Source of the DNA: Streptosporangium becharense
GTDB taxonomy: Bacteria; Actinomycetota; Actinomycetes; Streptosporangiales; Streptosporangiaceae
Length of the DNA stretch: 64,000 nucleotides
Reading direction: 5' to 3'
Assembly (NCBI RefSeq): GCF_014204985.1
Contig: NZ_JACHMP010000001.1
Coordinates: 4,464,001 to 4,528,000 of the forward strand
Each line of letters opens with the position of its first letter. Positions within the stretch are counted from its first letter, which is position 1. The position numbers and the translations under genes are program-made. This document shows positions 25,279 through 34,118 of the stretch, one piece after another. Under the pieces are notes generated by a model. It saw only the letters and a list, made by a program, of their open reading frames with translations, made no database searches and was not told the DNA's origin.

Positions 25279-26730
25279 GTGACTGAAAACCAGCTTCACG
25301 TCATTGAGATCCAGGCTGAGGTCGGCGAGCAGCCCCTCGAACCGGAGGAAGCAGGAACGGAGCACGAGCTCGCCGCTAGGTCCGCTGGATCAGAAACGTT
25401 GGCTGCAGAGCGCGAGGATGTGCTTGAGGTCGTCGAGATCTGTGCCGGGGCTGGAGGCCAGTCACTCGGGTTGGAACGCGCAGGCTTCCGGCATGTGCTT
25501 GCCGTCGAGCTCGACAGGCAAGCTGCCGAGACGCTCCGCCACAACCTCGTCGAAGTGCTCGGATACGACGAGAAGGAGGCCGCCGACACCGTCAAGATCG
25601 GTGACGTTGCTGACTCTAAGGTTTGGGATCCAGACGAATACCGCGGCGTCGATCTGCTTGCTGGAGGCGTGCCCTGTCCCCCTTTCAGCATCGCGGGCAA
25701 GCAACTGGGGGCCACCGACGAGAGGGACTTGTTCGCCTGGGCCGTGGAGCTGTGTGGCCGGATCAAGCCGAAGGCGCTCCTGCTTGAGAACGTCAAGGGC
25801 CTGAGCGGCAGCCGGTTCACGGCGTATCGGCAGCGCGTACTTGACCGGCTGAGCGAGTACGGCTACATAGCCGAGTGGAGGCTGCTGCACGCGGATGACT
25901 ACGGGGTTTCTCAGCTCCGGCCCCGGTTTGTGCTGGTCGCGCTTATGCCTGAGTACGCGGAATACTTCGAGTGGCCTAAGAAGCACCCGGAACGGCCGCT
26001 CCCGGTTGGGGAACTGCTCAGGGACCTAATGGCCAAGGGTGATTGGTCTGAAGACAAGCTGGAGGAGTGGGTTCAGCAGGCGAACAAGATAGCCCCGACC
26101 ATTGTTGGTGGCTCCAAGAAGCACGGCGGCGCTGACCTCGGCCCTTCGCGGGCCAAGGCCGCCTGGGAGGCGATGGGGGTTGACGCCAAGGGGGTAGCAG
26201 ACGAACCGCCTGGACTGAAGAACCCGCGGGTGAAGGGAGCCCCGCATCCGATGCTCACCGTGGACATGGTCGCGCGCATCCAGGGCTGGTACGGCGAGGA
26301 CTTCGCTAAGTGGGAGTTCCTCGGCAAGAAGACCTCTCAGTACCGGCAAATCGGCAATGCCTTCCCACCGCCGGTTGCGAAGGAGCTCGGGGTAGCGATT
26401 AGAAGAGCTCTGCGGAAGGAAGGCGAGCGGCGGGTTCTGGTAGAGGAGACCGACGTTGTGCTGGACCCCGTCTACAGGGTTCTGCTTGGCAGTAGTCGGC
26501 CGCTGACGGTTGAGCAGATCGTCGAACGCCTAGCTGCTACGAACGAGCCACTGGAGCAGCCAGAGGTGGAGCGGCACCTGAACCACCTCCGCCATGACTT
26601 CGAGCTGATATCGGTTCAGCGGTCCAATGGTGACGTTGCGTACCAGCTCGGCGAATTCAAGGCGTTCCTCGGACAGGAGGATCATCAGCGGCATGACCTG
26701 TTCAGCAAGTACAGATCGAAGATCAGCTGA
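25279..26730 (+). CDS. C5-cytosine DNA methyltransferase, M.NaeI-like
   Basis: A 483-residue protein. Motif I is VEICAGAGGQSLGLERAGF (SAM site). Motif IV is GGVPCPPFSIAGK with catalytic Cys133; the second Pro, in place of the usual Gln, is shared with M.NaeI as I recall it. Motif VI is ENVKGL, VIII is LRPRFVLVAL and X is GNAFPPPVAKELG. It should methylate GCCGGC to protect against the adjacent endonuclease. A C-terminal extension of about 90 residues (PLTVEQIVERLAATNEPL ... LNHLRHDFELI) reads like a winged helix and could regulate the locus. It starts at GTG 25279 behind AAAGGGG. Confidence 0.9.
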   Translation: MTENQLHVIEIQAEVGEQPLEPEEAGTEHELAARSAGSETLAAEREDVLEVVEICAGAGGQSLGLERAGFRHVLAVELDRQAAETLRHNLVEVLGYDEKEAADTVKIGDVADSKVWDPDEYRGVDLLAGGVPCPPFSIAGKQLGATDERDLFAWAVELCGRIKPKALLLENVKGLSGSRFTAYRQRVLDRLSEYGYIAEWRLLHADDYGVSQLRPRFVLVALMPEYAEYFEWPKKHPERPLPVGELLRDLMAKGDWSEDKLEEWVQQANKIAPTIVGGSKKHGGADLGPSRAKAAWEAMGVDAKGVADEPPGLKNPRVKGAPHPMLTVDMVARIQGWYGEDFAKWEFLGKKTSQYRQIGNAFPPPVAKELGVAIRRALRKEGERRVLVEETDVVLDPVYRVLLGSSRPLTVEQIVERLAATNEPLEQPEVERHLNHLRHDFELISVQRSNGDVAYQLGEFKAFLGQEDHQRHDLFSKYRSKIS

Positions 26731-26810
26731 CATGGTGGATGCTAACCCCAATGTTCTCTCTGGTGGGAGTTGGAGTTGCCCCGGTTCGGTAGACACATCA
26801 GGGCTTGCGA

Positions 26811-26985
26811 CTACGCAGCAGCATAGCTGTCTTGATGGACGTTCTTGAGGGCCTGTCGGCGCTCGTATTCGGCTGGGCTGAGTTGACCGTTGGCCGAATG
26901 CCGGCGCCGGGGGTTGTAGAACCCCTCGATGGAGGCGAACACCGCCCGCTCGGCCTCCGAACGGGTGCGGAAGGTCCGCCGGTTC
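26811..26985 (-). pseudogene. IS3-family transposase C-terminal remnant
   Basis: Only the C-terminal end of an OrfB remains (RSEAERAVFASIEGFYNPRR, SPAEYERRQ), reading leftward to a TAG at 26811. The typical outer IS sequence (ttgccccggttcggtagacaca) lies at 26775-26799. The sequence breaks near 26985. It is the right border scar of the restriction-modification island. Confidence 0.75.
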
Positions 26986-27074
26986 CAACTAGCGTGATCC
27001 GGCTCACCGGGGTGAGGCGGGAGATCCCTCCACGGTGTGATCCGGATGATCGGCGGTCTCCCTAGGCTGGCCGG

Positions 27075-28391
27075 ATGGCTTCTCCCCCCGCTCAGCGGCC
27101 CGTCGCCCGGCTGGGCCGCGCGCTCACCGCGGCCGTGTGGACCGGCAGGGCCGGTCCGCCGCACCCCCGCCCCCGGCGGCTGGCCCCCCGCGTGCCGGGG
27201 TTTCTGAGTCTGCTGCCGTTCCGCACGATCGACCTGGTCGTCGTCGCCGATCTCGTGCTGGCTTTCATCCTGTTCCGTGTCGTGCAGGCGCTCATGAGGG
27301 ACGAGTCGCTGTATATGGCGACGCCTCTGGACGAGGGAGAGATCGCGTTCATCGCCGTGACCTCCTCGCTGCCGCTGGCGCTGCGCGACCGCTGGCCGCT
27401 GACGGCCTGGCGGCTCGCGGTGGTGCTGATTCCCTGGGGGATCGTCACCCGCGGCCAGGACCTGGAGGCGGCCTTCTCCGCCGACGCCGTGATCATGTAC
27501 CTGCTGGTGGTCTACGCGGTCGCGGTCCGCTGCGAGCGGCACGTCATCATCGGCGTGTGGATGATCTCGGCTGCCGCTCTGTGGATCCTCGGCATCCAAT
27601 CCGGCCCCAACCTGCCCGGCGTGACGTTCATCGGCATCGCCATGGTGACCGTCACCGTCCTGTTCGGCTACAACGTCCAGGCCAGGAGGACGGCCGCCGG
27701 GCGGCTGGCCGAGGAGGAACGGCGCAGCGAGCAGGCGCTGGCCGGGCAGGCCGTGCTGGAGGAGCGGGCCAGGATCGCCCGGGAGCTGCACGACGTGGTG
27801 GCGCACCACATGTCGGTGATCGCCATCCAGGCGGAGGCCGTACCGCTGAAGGCGCGGGGGGACGCGCGGCTGCTGGAAGAGGGGCTCGGCGAGATCCGCG
27901 CGCTCTCGCTGGCCGCCATGACCGAGATGCGCCGCGTGCTGGGCGTGCTGCGCGACGGGGACGGGCGTACGGACACCGCGCCGCAGCCGAGCCTGGGCCG
28001 CCTGGACGAACTCGCCGCCACCGCGCGCTCCGCCGGGCTCGCCGTGGAGCTCAAGCTGGGCGGCGACCTGCTCGAACTGCCCACCGCGGTGAGTCTGTCC
28101 GCCTACCGGATCGTGCAGGAGTCGCTCAGCAACGCCATGCGACACGCGCCCGGCTCGGCCGTCACGGTGAAGATCTCCCGATCCGGCGACGAGCTGAACA
28201 TCCACGTGGCGGACGACGGCGGGGACCGCGCCGCCGCGGAGGCGGCGAAGGCGGGGCGCGAGAAGCACACGGGACACGGCCTGATCGGGATGCGGGAACG
28301 GGCCGCCATGCTCGGCGGGAGCGTGTGGGCGGGGCCGGCGGGAAAGGGCTTCGCGGTCACCGCGATACTTCCGATCGCTGAGGAAGCATGA
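27075..28391 (+). CDS. NarL-type sensor histidine kinase
   Basis: The protein has 438 residues. About five membrane helices occupy residues 45-190. A short coil leads to the HisKA_3 box ERARIARELHDVVAHHMSVI (phospho-acceptor His near residue 239) and an HATPase domain (QESLSNAMRHAPGSAV; GHGLIGMRERAAMLGG). The signal is unknown. It is followed 25 nt later by its response regulator; the bases around the stop duplicate the start context of that gene (gcatgacgatc twice). Confidence 0.9.
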   Translation: MASPPAQRPVARLGRALTAAVWTGRAGPPHPRPRRLAPRVPGFLSLLPFRTIDLVVVADLVLAFILFRVVQALMRDESLYMATPLDEGEIAFIAVTSSLPLALRDRWPLTAWRLAVVLIPWGIVTRGQDLEAAFSADAVIMYLLVVYAVAVRCERHVIIGVWMISAAALWILGIQSGPNLPGVTFIGIAMVTVTVLFGYNVQARRTAAGRLAEEERRSEQALAGQAVLEERARIARELHDVVAHHMSVIAIQAEAVPLKARGDARLLEEGLGEIRALSLAAMTEMRRVLGVLRDGDGRTDTAPQPSLGRLDELAATARSAGLAVELKLGGDLLELPTAVSLSAYRIVQESLSNAMRHAPGSAVTVKISRSGDELNIHVADDGGDRAAAEAAKAGREKHTGHGLIGMRERAAMLGGSVWAGPAGKGFAVTAILPIAEEA

Positions 28392-28416
28392 CGATCCAGG
28401 CGATCACGGAGGACGC

Positions 28417-29127
28417 ATGACGATCAGGGTGCTCATCGCCGACGACCAGGGCATGGTCAGAACCGGCTTCACCGTGTTCCTGGACGCCCAGCCCGACATC
28501 GAGGTCGTGGGTGAGGCGGTGAACGGGCGGGAGGCGATCGAGCGCATCGCCGAGCTGCGGCCGGACGTGGTCCTGATGGACGTGCGCATGCCGGTCATGG
28601 ACGGGCTGGCCGCGACCCGGGAGATCCTCTCCCCCGGCCCGCGCGAGGAGTCCGGAGAACGCGGGGAGCGGACCGGTTCCGGCGAGGACGACGGGCGCCC
28701 GCCGAAGATCCTGATCCTGACCACGTTCGATCTCGACGACTACGTCTACGAGGCGCTGCGGGCCGGGGCCAGCGGGTTCCTGCTCAAGGACGCCTCCGCG
28801 CAGCAGCTGGCCGAGGCCGTACGGGTGGTCGCCGCCGGGGAGGCGCTGCTGGCGCCCTCGGTGACCAGGCGGCTCATCGCGGAGTTCGCCCGCGTCGGGC
28901 CGCAGCGCCCGCGCGTTCGCCTGGACGGCATCACCGAACGCGAGACCGAGGTGCTCGTCCTCATCGCCAAGGGCCGCTCCAACCAGGAGATCGCCGAGGA
29001 GCTCGTACTCTCGGAGCAGACGGTCAAGACCCACATCGGCCGGATCCTGGCCAAGCTGAACCTGCGCGACCGGGCCCAGGCGATCGTGTACGCCTACGAG
29101 TCCGGGCTGGTCCGCCCCGGCGAGTGA
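28417..29127 (+). CDS. LuxR/NarL-type response regulator
   Basis: The protein has 236 residues. The receiver has acidic pair Asp9/Asp10, phospho-acceptor Asp55 in VVLMDVRMP, and Lys in GFLLKDAS. A 25-residue Gly/Glu/Arg-rich insertion (around residue 75-98) expands the receiver between beta3 and beta4. The C-terminal LuxR HTH reads GITERETEVLVLIAKGRSNQ and LSEQTVKTHIGRILAKL. It is the partner of the kinase upstream, in the same transcript. Confidence 0.92.
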   Translation: MTIRVLIADDQGMVRTGFTVFLDAQPDIEVVGEAVNGREAIERIAELRPDVVLMDVRMPVMDGLAATREILSPGPREESGERGERTGSGEDDGRPPKILILTTFDLDDYVYEALRAGASGFLLKDASAQQLAEAVRVVAAGEALLAPSVTRRLIAEFARVGPQRPRVRLDGITERETEVLVLIAKGRSNQEIAEELVLSEQTVKTHIGRILAKLNLRDRAQAIVYAYESGLVRPGE

Positions 29128-29285
29128 GGTCCCCAGGGGACCGTCCCACGCCCCGCTCCCCGGGATGGCGCCGCCTCCCTCCCTCCGGGGGGTGACGTGA
29201 AGGTGAGCACCGCGGTGTGACGCGAGTTACCGATCTTGATTCGTAGCGTCCTGTCTCGTTCCCCCGAACCGGACAGGAGGCCCCC

Positions 29286-30026
29286 GTGCTCCGCTCCTTG
29301 CTCGCCGTCGCCACCGCCGCGGCGCTCACCTACCTGGTCGTCCCCTCACCGCAGGGTGACCGGATCATCCGGGTCTACGGCGATCTCAGTACGACGGAGC
29401 ACGTGGCCGTCATCGTCCCCGGCGCCGACACCACGTCCGCCACCTTCGACGGCGGGCGGGCCAAGCCGTACAGCACCCCCGGAGGCGGGGCACGGGCGGT
29501 GCTCGCCCAGGCGCGGGAACTGGATCCGGCAGCCCGGCTGGCCGTGGTCGCATGGCTCGGGTACGACAGCCCGGCGACCGTCAGCCTGGGGTCCGCCACC
29601 GGCTGGGCTGCGGAGAAGGGCGCCCCGGCGCTGCGGCGCTACGTGAACGAGACGCTCCGCGGCAAGCGGGTCAGCCTGCTGTGCCACAGCTACGGGTCGG
29701 TGGTGTGCGCCAAGGCCGCGCCGGGGATCCGGGCGGACAACCTAGCCGTGTTCGGCAGCCCCGGGCTCGGCGTCTCCTCGGCGGCCGAGCTGGGCGGGGT
29801 CCCGCTCTGGGCGGGCAGCGGCACGGAGGACTGGGCTCGCGGCATCCCCAAGATCAAGATCGGCCCGCTGGGCTTCGGCCGCGATCCCGCCGAGCCCGGC
29901 TACGGTTCCCGGGTGTTCGCGGCCGGCGCCGCCGGGCACAGCGACTACCTCGCCCCCGGCGGCGAGTCCCTGCGCAACCTCACCCTGATCGCCCTCGGGC
30001 GGACCGCCGAGGTGTCCCATGCGTGA
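29286..30026 (+). CDS. Exported alpha/beta hydrolase (DUF1023-like)
   Basis: A 246-residue protein with an N-terminal hydrophobic signal segment (LLAVATAAALTYLVV). The hydrolase core reads VAVIVPGADTTSATFDGG, VAWLGYDSP, the nucleophile elbow LLCHSYGSVV, then LAVFGSPGLGV and a C-terminal GHSDYL His. This is the DUF1023 (PF06259) arrangement; the substrate is unknown. GTG 29286 follows ACAGGAGG. It overlaps the next gene by 8 nt. Confidence 0.8.
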   Translation: MLRSLLAVATAAALTYLVVPSPQGDRIIRVYGDLSTTEHVAVIVPGADTTSATFDGGRAKPYSTPGGGARAVLAQARELDPAARLAVVAWLGYDSPATVSLGSATGWAAEKGAPALRRYVNETLRGKRVSLLCHSYGSVVCAKAAPGIRADNLAVFGSPGLGVSSAAELGGVPLWAGSGTEDWARGIPKIKIGPLGFGRDPAEPGYGSRVFAAGAAGHSDYLAPGGESLRNLTLIALGRTAEVSHA

Positions 30027-31209
30027 CCCGACCGAGCGCCGTACGGCGGCGCGAGTCGAGGCGATGACGCCGCCGGGGCGGGACCGGGGGGTGGACGCGC
30101 TGCGGGCGCTGGCGATCGCCGGGGTGGTGCTGGGGCACTGGCTCGTCACGGCGTGGGTGCTCGGGCCCCGGGGGACGGTCGCCGTCTCCAGCCCGCTCGC
30201 GTTCATGCCGGAGCTCGCGCCGCTGTCGTGGGTGCTGCAGACGCTGGCGGTGTTCTTCTTCGTGGGCGGGTACGCCGCGGCACGGAGCCTGCGGACTGCG
30301 GATGATCGGGCGCGGGCGGAGACGGCGGGTCCGGCGCGGGCGAGAACGGACGGTCCGGCGCGGGCGGCGGCGGGTCCGGCGTGGGTGCGGGCCAGGATGG
30401 GGCGGCTACTGCGGCCGGTGGGCCCGCTCCTGCTGGTCTGGGCGGGGATCGCGGCGGGGCTGGCGCTGCACGGCGCGCCGTACGCGACGGTCAGGGCGCT
30501 GGCGCTCCCGGCGCTCGGGCCGATCTGGTTCCTGGCGGTCTTCGCGGCGCTCACCGCCGCCACTCCCCTGCTGCTGAAACTGCGGCCGGGCGTCACCGCC
30601 GCCTCGGCGGCCGCGGTGGTGCTCGCGGTGGACGCGGTCAGGTTCGGCCTGGGCGGGCCGGCCTGGCTGGGGTGGGTGAACCTCGCGGCCGGGTGGCTGG
30701 TGCCGTACATGCTGGGGGTGGGCTGGGCGGTCGGCGGGCTCGCCTCCCGGCGGACGGCGGTGGCGCTGCTGGCCGGAGGGGCGGCCGGGGCGGCGGTCCT
30801 GGTGGCCGGGTTCGGCTATCCCGCGAGCATGGTGGGCGTGCCGGGGGCGGGGGTCTCGAACCTCAGCCCGCCTACGCTCGCCGCCGTCGCCTTCGGGCTC
30901 GCCCAGGTGGGGCTGGCGCTGCTGGCGCACGGGCCGCTGGGGCGGCTGATGCGTCGGCCCCGGCTCTGGGCCGCGGTGGCGCTGCTCAACCTGTTCACTA
31001 TGACGATCTTCCTCTGGCACCTGACAGTGGTTGCCGTGACCGCCCTGGCCGCACTCCGCTTCGGCGCCGTCCCGGGACTGCTCACCCCGCCTGCCCACCT
31101 CTCCTGGCTGCCGGAGCGCCTGGGCTGGCTGCCGGTGTTCGGAGGGCTGCTCGCCCTGGCGGGGGCAGCGGCGAAGCGGTTAAATGACAGAGTGTCGCGA
31201 TCAGCTTGA
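30019..31209 (+). CDS. Membrane acyltransferase (acyltransferase-3 family)
   Basis: The protein has 396 residues. It begins with the family signature RGVDALRALAIAGVVLGHW, in which the final His is part of the catalytic region, followed by about ten membrane helices. An Ala/Arg-rich loop (residues 95-125) separates the first two helices from the rest. It likely transfers acyl groups to an envelope glycan or antibiotic. It is coupled to the upstream hydrolase by an 8-nt overlap. The end at 31209 is 58 bp from the first IS4 scar. Confidence 0.8.
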   Translation: MRDPTERRTAARVEAMTPPGRDRGVDALRALAIAGVVLGHWLVTAWVLGPRGTVAVSSPLAFMPELAPLSWVLQTLAVFFFVGGYAAARSLRTADDRARAETAGPARARTDGPARAAAGPAWVRARMGRLLRPVGPLLLVWAGIAAGLALHGAPYATVRALALPALGPIWFLAVFAALTAATPLLLKLRPGVTAASAAAVVLAVDAVRFGLGGPAWLGWVNLAAGWLVPYMLGVGWAVGGLASRRTAVALLAGGAAGAAVLVAGFGYPASMVGVPGAGVSNLSPPTLAAVAFGLAQVGLALLAHGPLGRLMRRPRLWAAVALLNLFTMTIFLWHLTVVAVTALAALRFGAVPGLLTPPAHLSWLPERLGWLPVFGGLLALAGAAAKRLNDRVSRSA

Positions 31210-31227
31210 CGCGGCCTTCGCATGTTT

Positions 31228-31242
31228 GTGACACTGTGTCAC
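31228..31242. promoter_or_regulatory. Orphan operator-like palindrome
   Basis: GTGACACTGTGTCAC has perfect 6-nt arms around CTG and lies after a TTGACG at 31206-31211. It looks like a regulator site of a gene whose body was lost to the adjacent IS4 insertion at 31267. Confidence 0.4.
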
Positions 31243-31266
31243 GAAAGGCCCCTGCGACTGGAGTTG

Positions 31267-32245
31267 CCCCAAGGCCAGGTAGTTAAGCTCTTTGAGCTGA
31301 TGGCAAGAGCGCCGCGGAGATCGGCTCGGCGGTGTAGACACCTGGTCTGATCTTGCGGATGAGTTGGCTGACGGCCCAGCGCGATAGCTGCCGATACATC
31401 GTGTTCAGGGTGACATCACCGAGGTGGTGGGCGATGTCGCGGGCCTTCCACGGGCGGTGGGGGTTTTGGTGGAGGAGGGCCAGGACTTGATGTTGTCTGC
31501 GGCGGTCGGCCGCGGTCATGGGTCGCTCGTCTCGGGACGCGGCAGGCAGTGTGGGTGGTGGCGGCAGGAGGGTGATGTCGAGGTCGGTGATGATGCGGCT
31601 GCGGTCGGGTCTGCCGTCGTCCAGTCGTTCGTTGTAACGCGAGATGGGTGATTTGACCTTGCGGGTGCTGACCCGTGGACGGCGGGGTGGTAGCAGCGCG
31701 GCCAGGATGCGGTGTCCGATGGTTGCGACCAGGCCGGTGATGGTGCCGGGGGCATCCCTCGGCTGAATCACCAGGTCGCGGGCGGCGTGCAGGGCGAGGG
31801 AGAAGCTGCAGCGGTCGGGGTCGGTGCCGGGCCGGGACTCGGCGGCATCGACCATCACGGTGCGCAGCAGTTGATAGAGCGTGAGCACCGACGACATCTC
31901 CTGCTCCAGGCCGGCGGGGTCGCCTGAGCGCAGGATCCGTCCTTGCATGATCGTGTGGCGCAGTGCGTAGTAGGCCGACTCGTGTTCCCATCGCTGGTGG
32001 TAGAGCCTGACCAGGGCGGCGGCCGGGTAGCGGCGGGCGTCGGTCAAGGTGGTGGCCAGGCGGTAGGTACCGGTGAAGGTGGTGCCGTCGACGCAGATCA
32101 CGGTCACCTGGGCCTCGATGACGCGGATCTGCAAGGCGCCGATCACCGACAGGTAGGAGCCGTCGGTGAGCATGGCCAGTATGGGGGTGCGCCGGTTGTT
32201 GCGCAGCCGGCCGAGCACCTGAGCGCCGGTGGCGCTGGTTAGGAC
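31267..32245 (-). pseudogene. IS4-family transposase, N-terminally truncated copy
   Basis: The left terminal repeat ccccaaggccaggtagttaag (31267-31287) remains. The reading frame (stop at 31283) covers the C-terminal half of the transposase, from TGAQVLGRLRNNRRTPIL near 32240 through the YHQRWEHESAYYALR catalytic-Glu motif. About 250 N-terminal residues are missing. It is related to, but clearly diverged from, the intact copy immediately to the right, so it is an older insertion rather than a duplicate. Confidence 0.8.
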
Positions 32246-32322
32246 GGTCTGAGCTGGCCCCACCCGCGGCTTAGGTTCTAGATCTCGTCGCAACACCTGG
32301 CTCGAAGGGTGTTGGGGGCTCA

Positions 32323-34089
32323 CCCAAGGCCGGGTAGTTAGGGTTTCTGGCCTGCTGGCAAGGGGCCGGGGGAAGCCGTGGTCGCGGTGTAGATGCCGTG
32401 GCCGATCTTGCGGATGAGGCCGCGTTCGGCCCAGCGAGACAGCTGCCGGTACATCGTGTTCAGGGTGATGTCGCCGAGGTGGAGGGCGATGTCGCGGGGG
32501 TGCCAGAGCCGGTCGGGATGTTCGTGGATCAGTGTCAGGACGCGGTGGTGGCGGCGCTTGTTCGGGGTGGTGTGCCGGTCGTCGCGGGAGGCGGTGGGGA
32601 GTGTGGGCGGGGGATCGAGGAGGGTGATATCGAGGCTGGTGACGGCGCGGCTGCGATCGGGTCTGCCGTCGGGGCGGCGTTCTTTGTAGCGGGACATGGG
32701 TGACTTGACCTTGCGGGTGCTCACGCGCGGGCGGCGCGGTGGGAGCAGGGCGGTCAAGGTGGCGTGGCCGATGGCGCCGACCAGGTCCGTCCCGTCGGTG
32801 ATCACACCGGTGGCCTGGAGGACTTGGTCGCGGGCGGTCTGGAAGGCGATGGTGAAGGAGCAGCGGTCGGGGTCGGTGCCGGGGCGGGACTCGGCCGCGT
32901 CCACCATCACCGTGCGCAGCAGTTGGTAGAGCGTGAGCAGGGCCCACATCTCCTGTTCCAGGCCAGGGCGGTCGCCGGAGCGCAGGACGCGGCCGTTCAT
33001 GATCGTGTGACGGAGAGCGTAGTAGGCCGATTCGTGTTCCCACCGCTGGTGGTAGAGGTCGACCAGGGCCGCGGCCGGGTAGCGGTCGGCGTCGACCAGG
33101 CTGCTGGCCAGCCGGTAGGAGCCGACAAAGACGGTTCCGTCCGCGCAGGTCACGGTGATGCGCGCCTCGATGATGCGCATCTGGACAGCGCCGATCACCG
33201 ACAGATAGGAGCCGTCGCCAAGCCGGCGCAGGATGGGAGTGCGCCGGTTACCGCGCAGCCGGCCCAGGACCTGCGCGCCGGTGGCCCTCACCTCGGCCAG
33301 GAAGTCGTTGCTGTCGAAGCCCTTGTCCCACAACACCAGCATGTCCGGGGTCAGTAGGTGCAACAGCCGCCGGGCATAGCTCGTCTCGCCCTCGCTGGTC
33401 GGGCCGAAGACCGCGCCGATCACGGCGCGGGTGCCGGTCTCCACCAGCGTCATCAGCTCCAGCAGGGGGTAACCGCCGTGCCCGACCGAGCCTAGCCATG
33501 CCTGGTTACGGGCGGTGTCGGGGGCCTTCAGCGAGCTGCAGCCATCGAAGGAGACCGGGCGATAGGCGCCGAACCTCGCACCTGGTGTTCGACGCCCGGC
33601 CAACGGCCCGGACACGACCTCGAACAATCGGCGCATCGACACGCTGCCGACCCGCCGACGCAGGTCACGCAGAGCTTTGGCGGTCGGTGTCACCACCACC
33701 AGCCCGGCCAGGCCCGTCGTCAGCTTCTGCCAGACCAGCCGGTAGCCGATCTCCGGGAACAGGCACATCGCCAGCAGGAAGTAGACGCCGACCCGTGAGG
33801 GCAGGTCCCGCAGGCGGCGCTGCACGGTTCGGGTCTCGTCCAACACCGCGTCGACCAGCTCGAACGGCATCAGCGCGGTCAGCTCCCCGAGGTGCCCGGG
33901 CGCGAACACGCCCTCGGCTACCGTGACACGACGGGTGATGGCAGACTGTGCGGACAGCGGAGTCTCCTCACGAAGAGCGATCTTGGCCGAAAGCCCTTCT
34001 ACCGGAGCTCCGCTCCTTCGTTCACGCCCCGTTCACTCTGTGAGACGCTCTTGCGCCGCAGCTCCAGGCTCTAACTACCCGGCCTTGGG
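32323..34089 (-). mobile_element. Complete IS4-family element
   Basis: Perfect 19-bp terminal inverted repeats (CCCAAGGCCGGGTAGTTAG at 32323-32341; complement at 34071-34089). The six bases ggctca occur immediately outside both ends (32317-32322 and 34090-34095), a possible target duplication. One transposase gene fills the element. Confidence 0.85.
32338..33909 (-). CDS. IS4-family transposase
   Basis: The protein has 523 residues. The N-terminal IS4 domain (ELTALMPFELVDAVLDETRT) is followed by the DDE core: Asp in VSFDGCSSLKAP, Asp in MLVLWDKGFDSNDFL, and Glu in the Y-x2-R-x3-E signature YHQRWEHESAYYALR. A winged-helix-like C-terminus (RDIALHLGDITLNTMYRQLSRW) follows. GTG 33909 is the first standard start, but similar-looking sequence (ITRRVTVAEG) continues in frame upstream, so the real start may be a rare codon. 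It appears intact. Confidence 0.85.
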   Translation of the reverse strand: MFAPGHLGELTALMPFELVDAVLDETRTVQRRLRDLPSRVGVYFLLAMCLFPEIGYRLVWQKLTTGLAGLVVVTPTAKALRDLRRRVGSVSMRRLFEVVSGPLAGRRTPGARFGAYRPVSFDGCSSLKAPDTARNQAWLGSVGHGGYPLLELMTLVETGTRAVIGAVFGPTSEGETSYARRLLHLLTPDMLVLWDKGFDSNDFLAEVRATGAQVLGRLRGNRRTPILRRLGDGSYLSVIGAVQMRIIEARITVTCADGTVFVGSYRLASSLVDADRYPAAALVDLYHQRWEHESAYYALRHTIMNGRVLRSGDRPGLEQEMWALLTLYQLLRTVMVDAAESRPGTDPDRCSFTIAFQTARDQVLQATGVITDGTDLVGAIGHATLTALLPPRRPRVSTRKVKSPMSRYKERRPDGRPDRSRAVTSLDITLLDPPPTLPTASRDDRHTTPNKRRHHRVLTLIHEHPDRLWHPRDIALHLGDITLNTMYRQLSRWAERGLIRKIGHGIYTATTASPGPLPAGQKP

Positions 34090-34118
34090 GGCTCACCCCG
34101 AAGTGTGGACACCGATCG

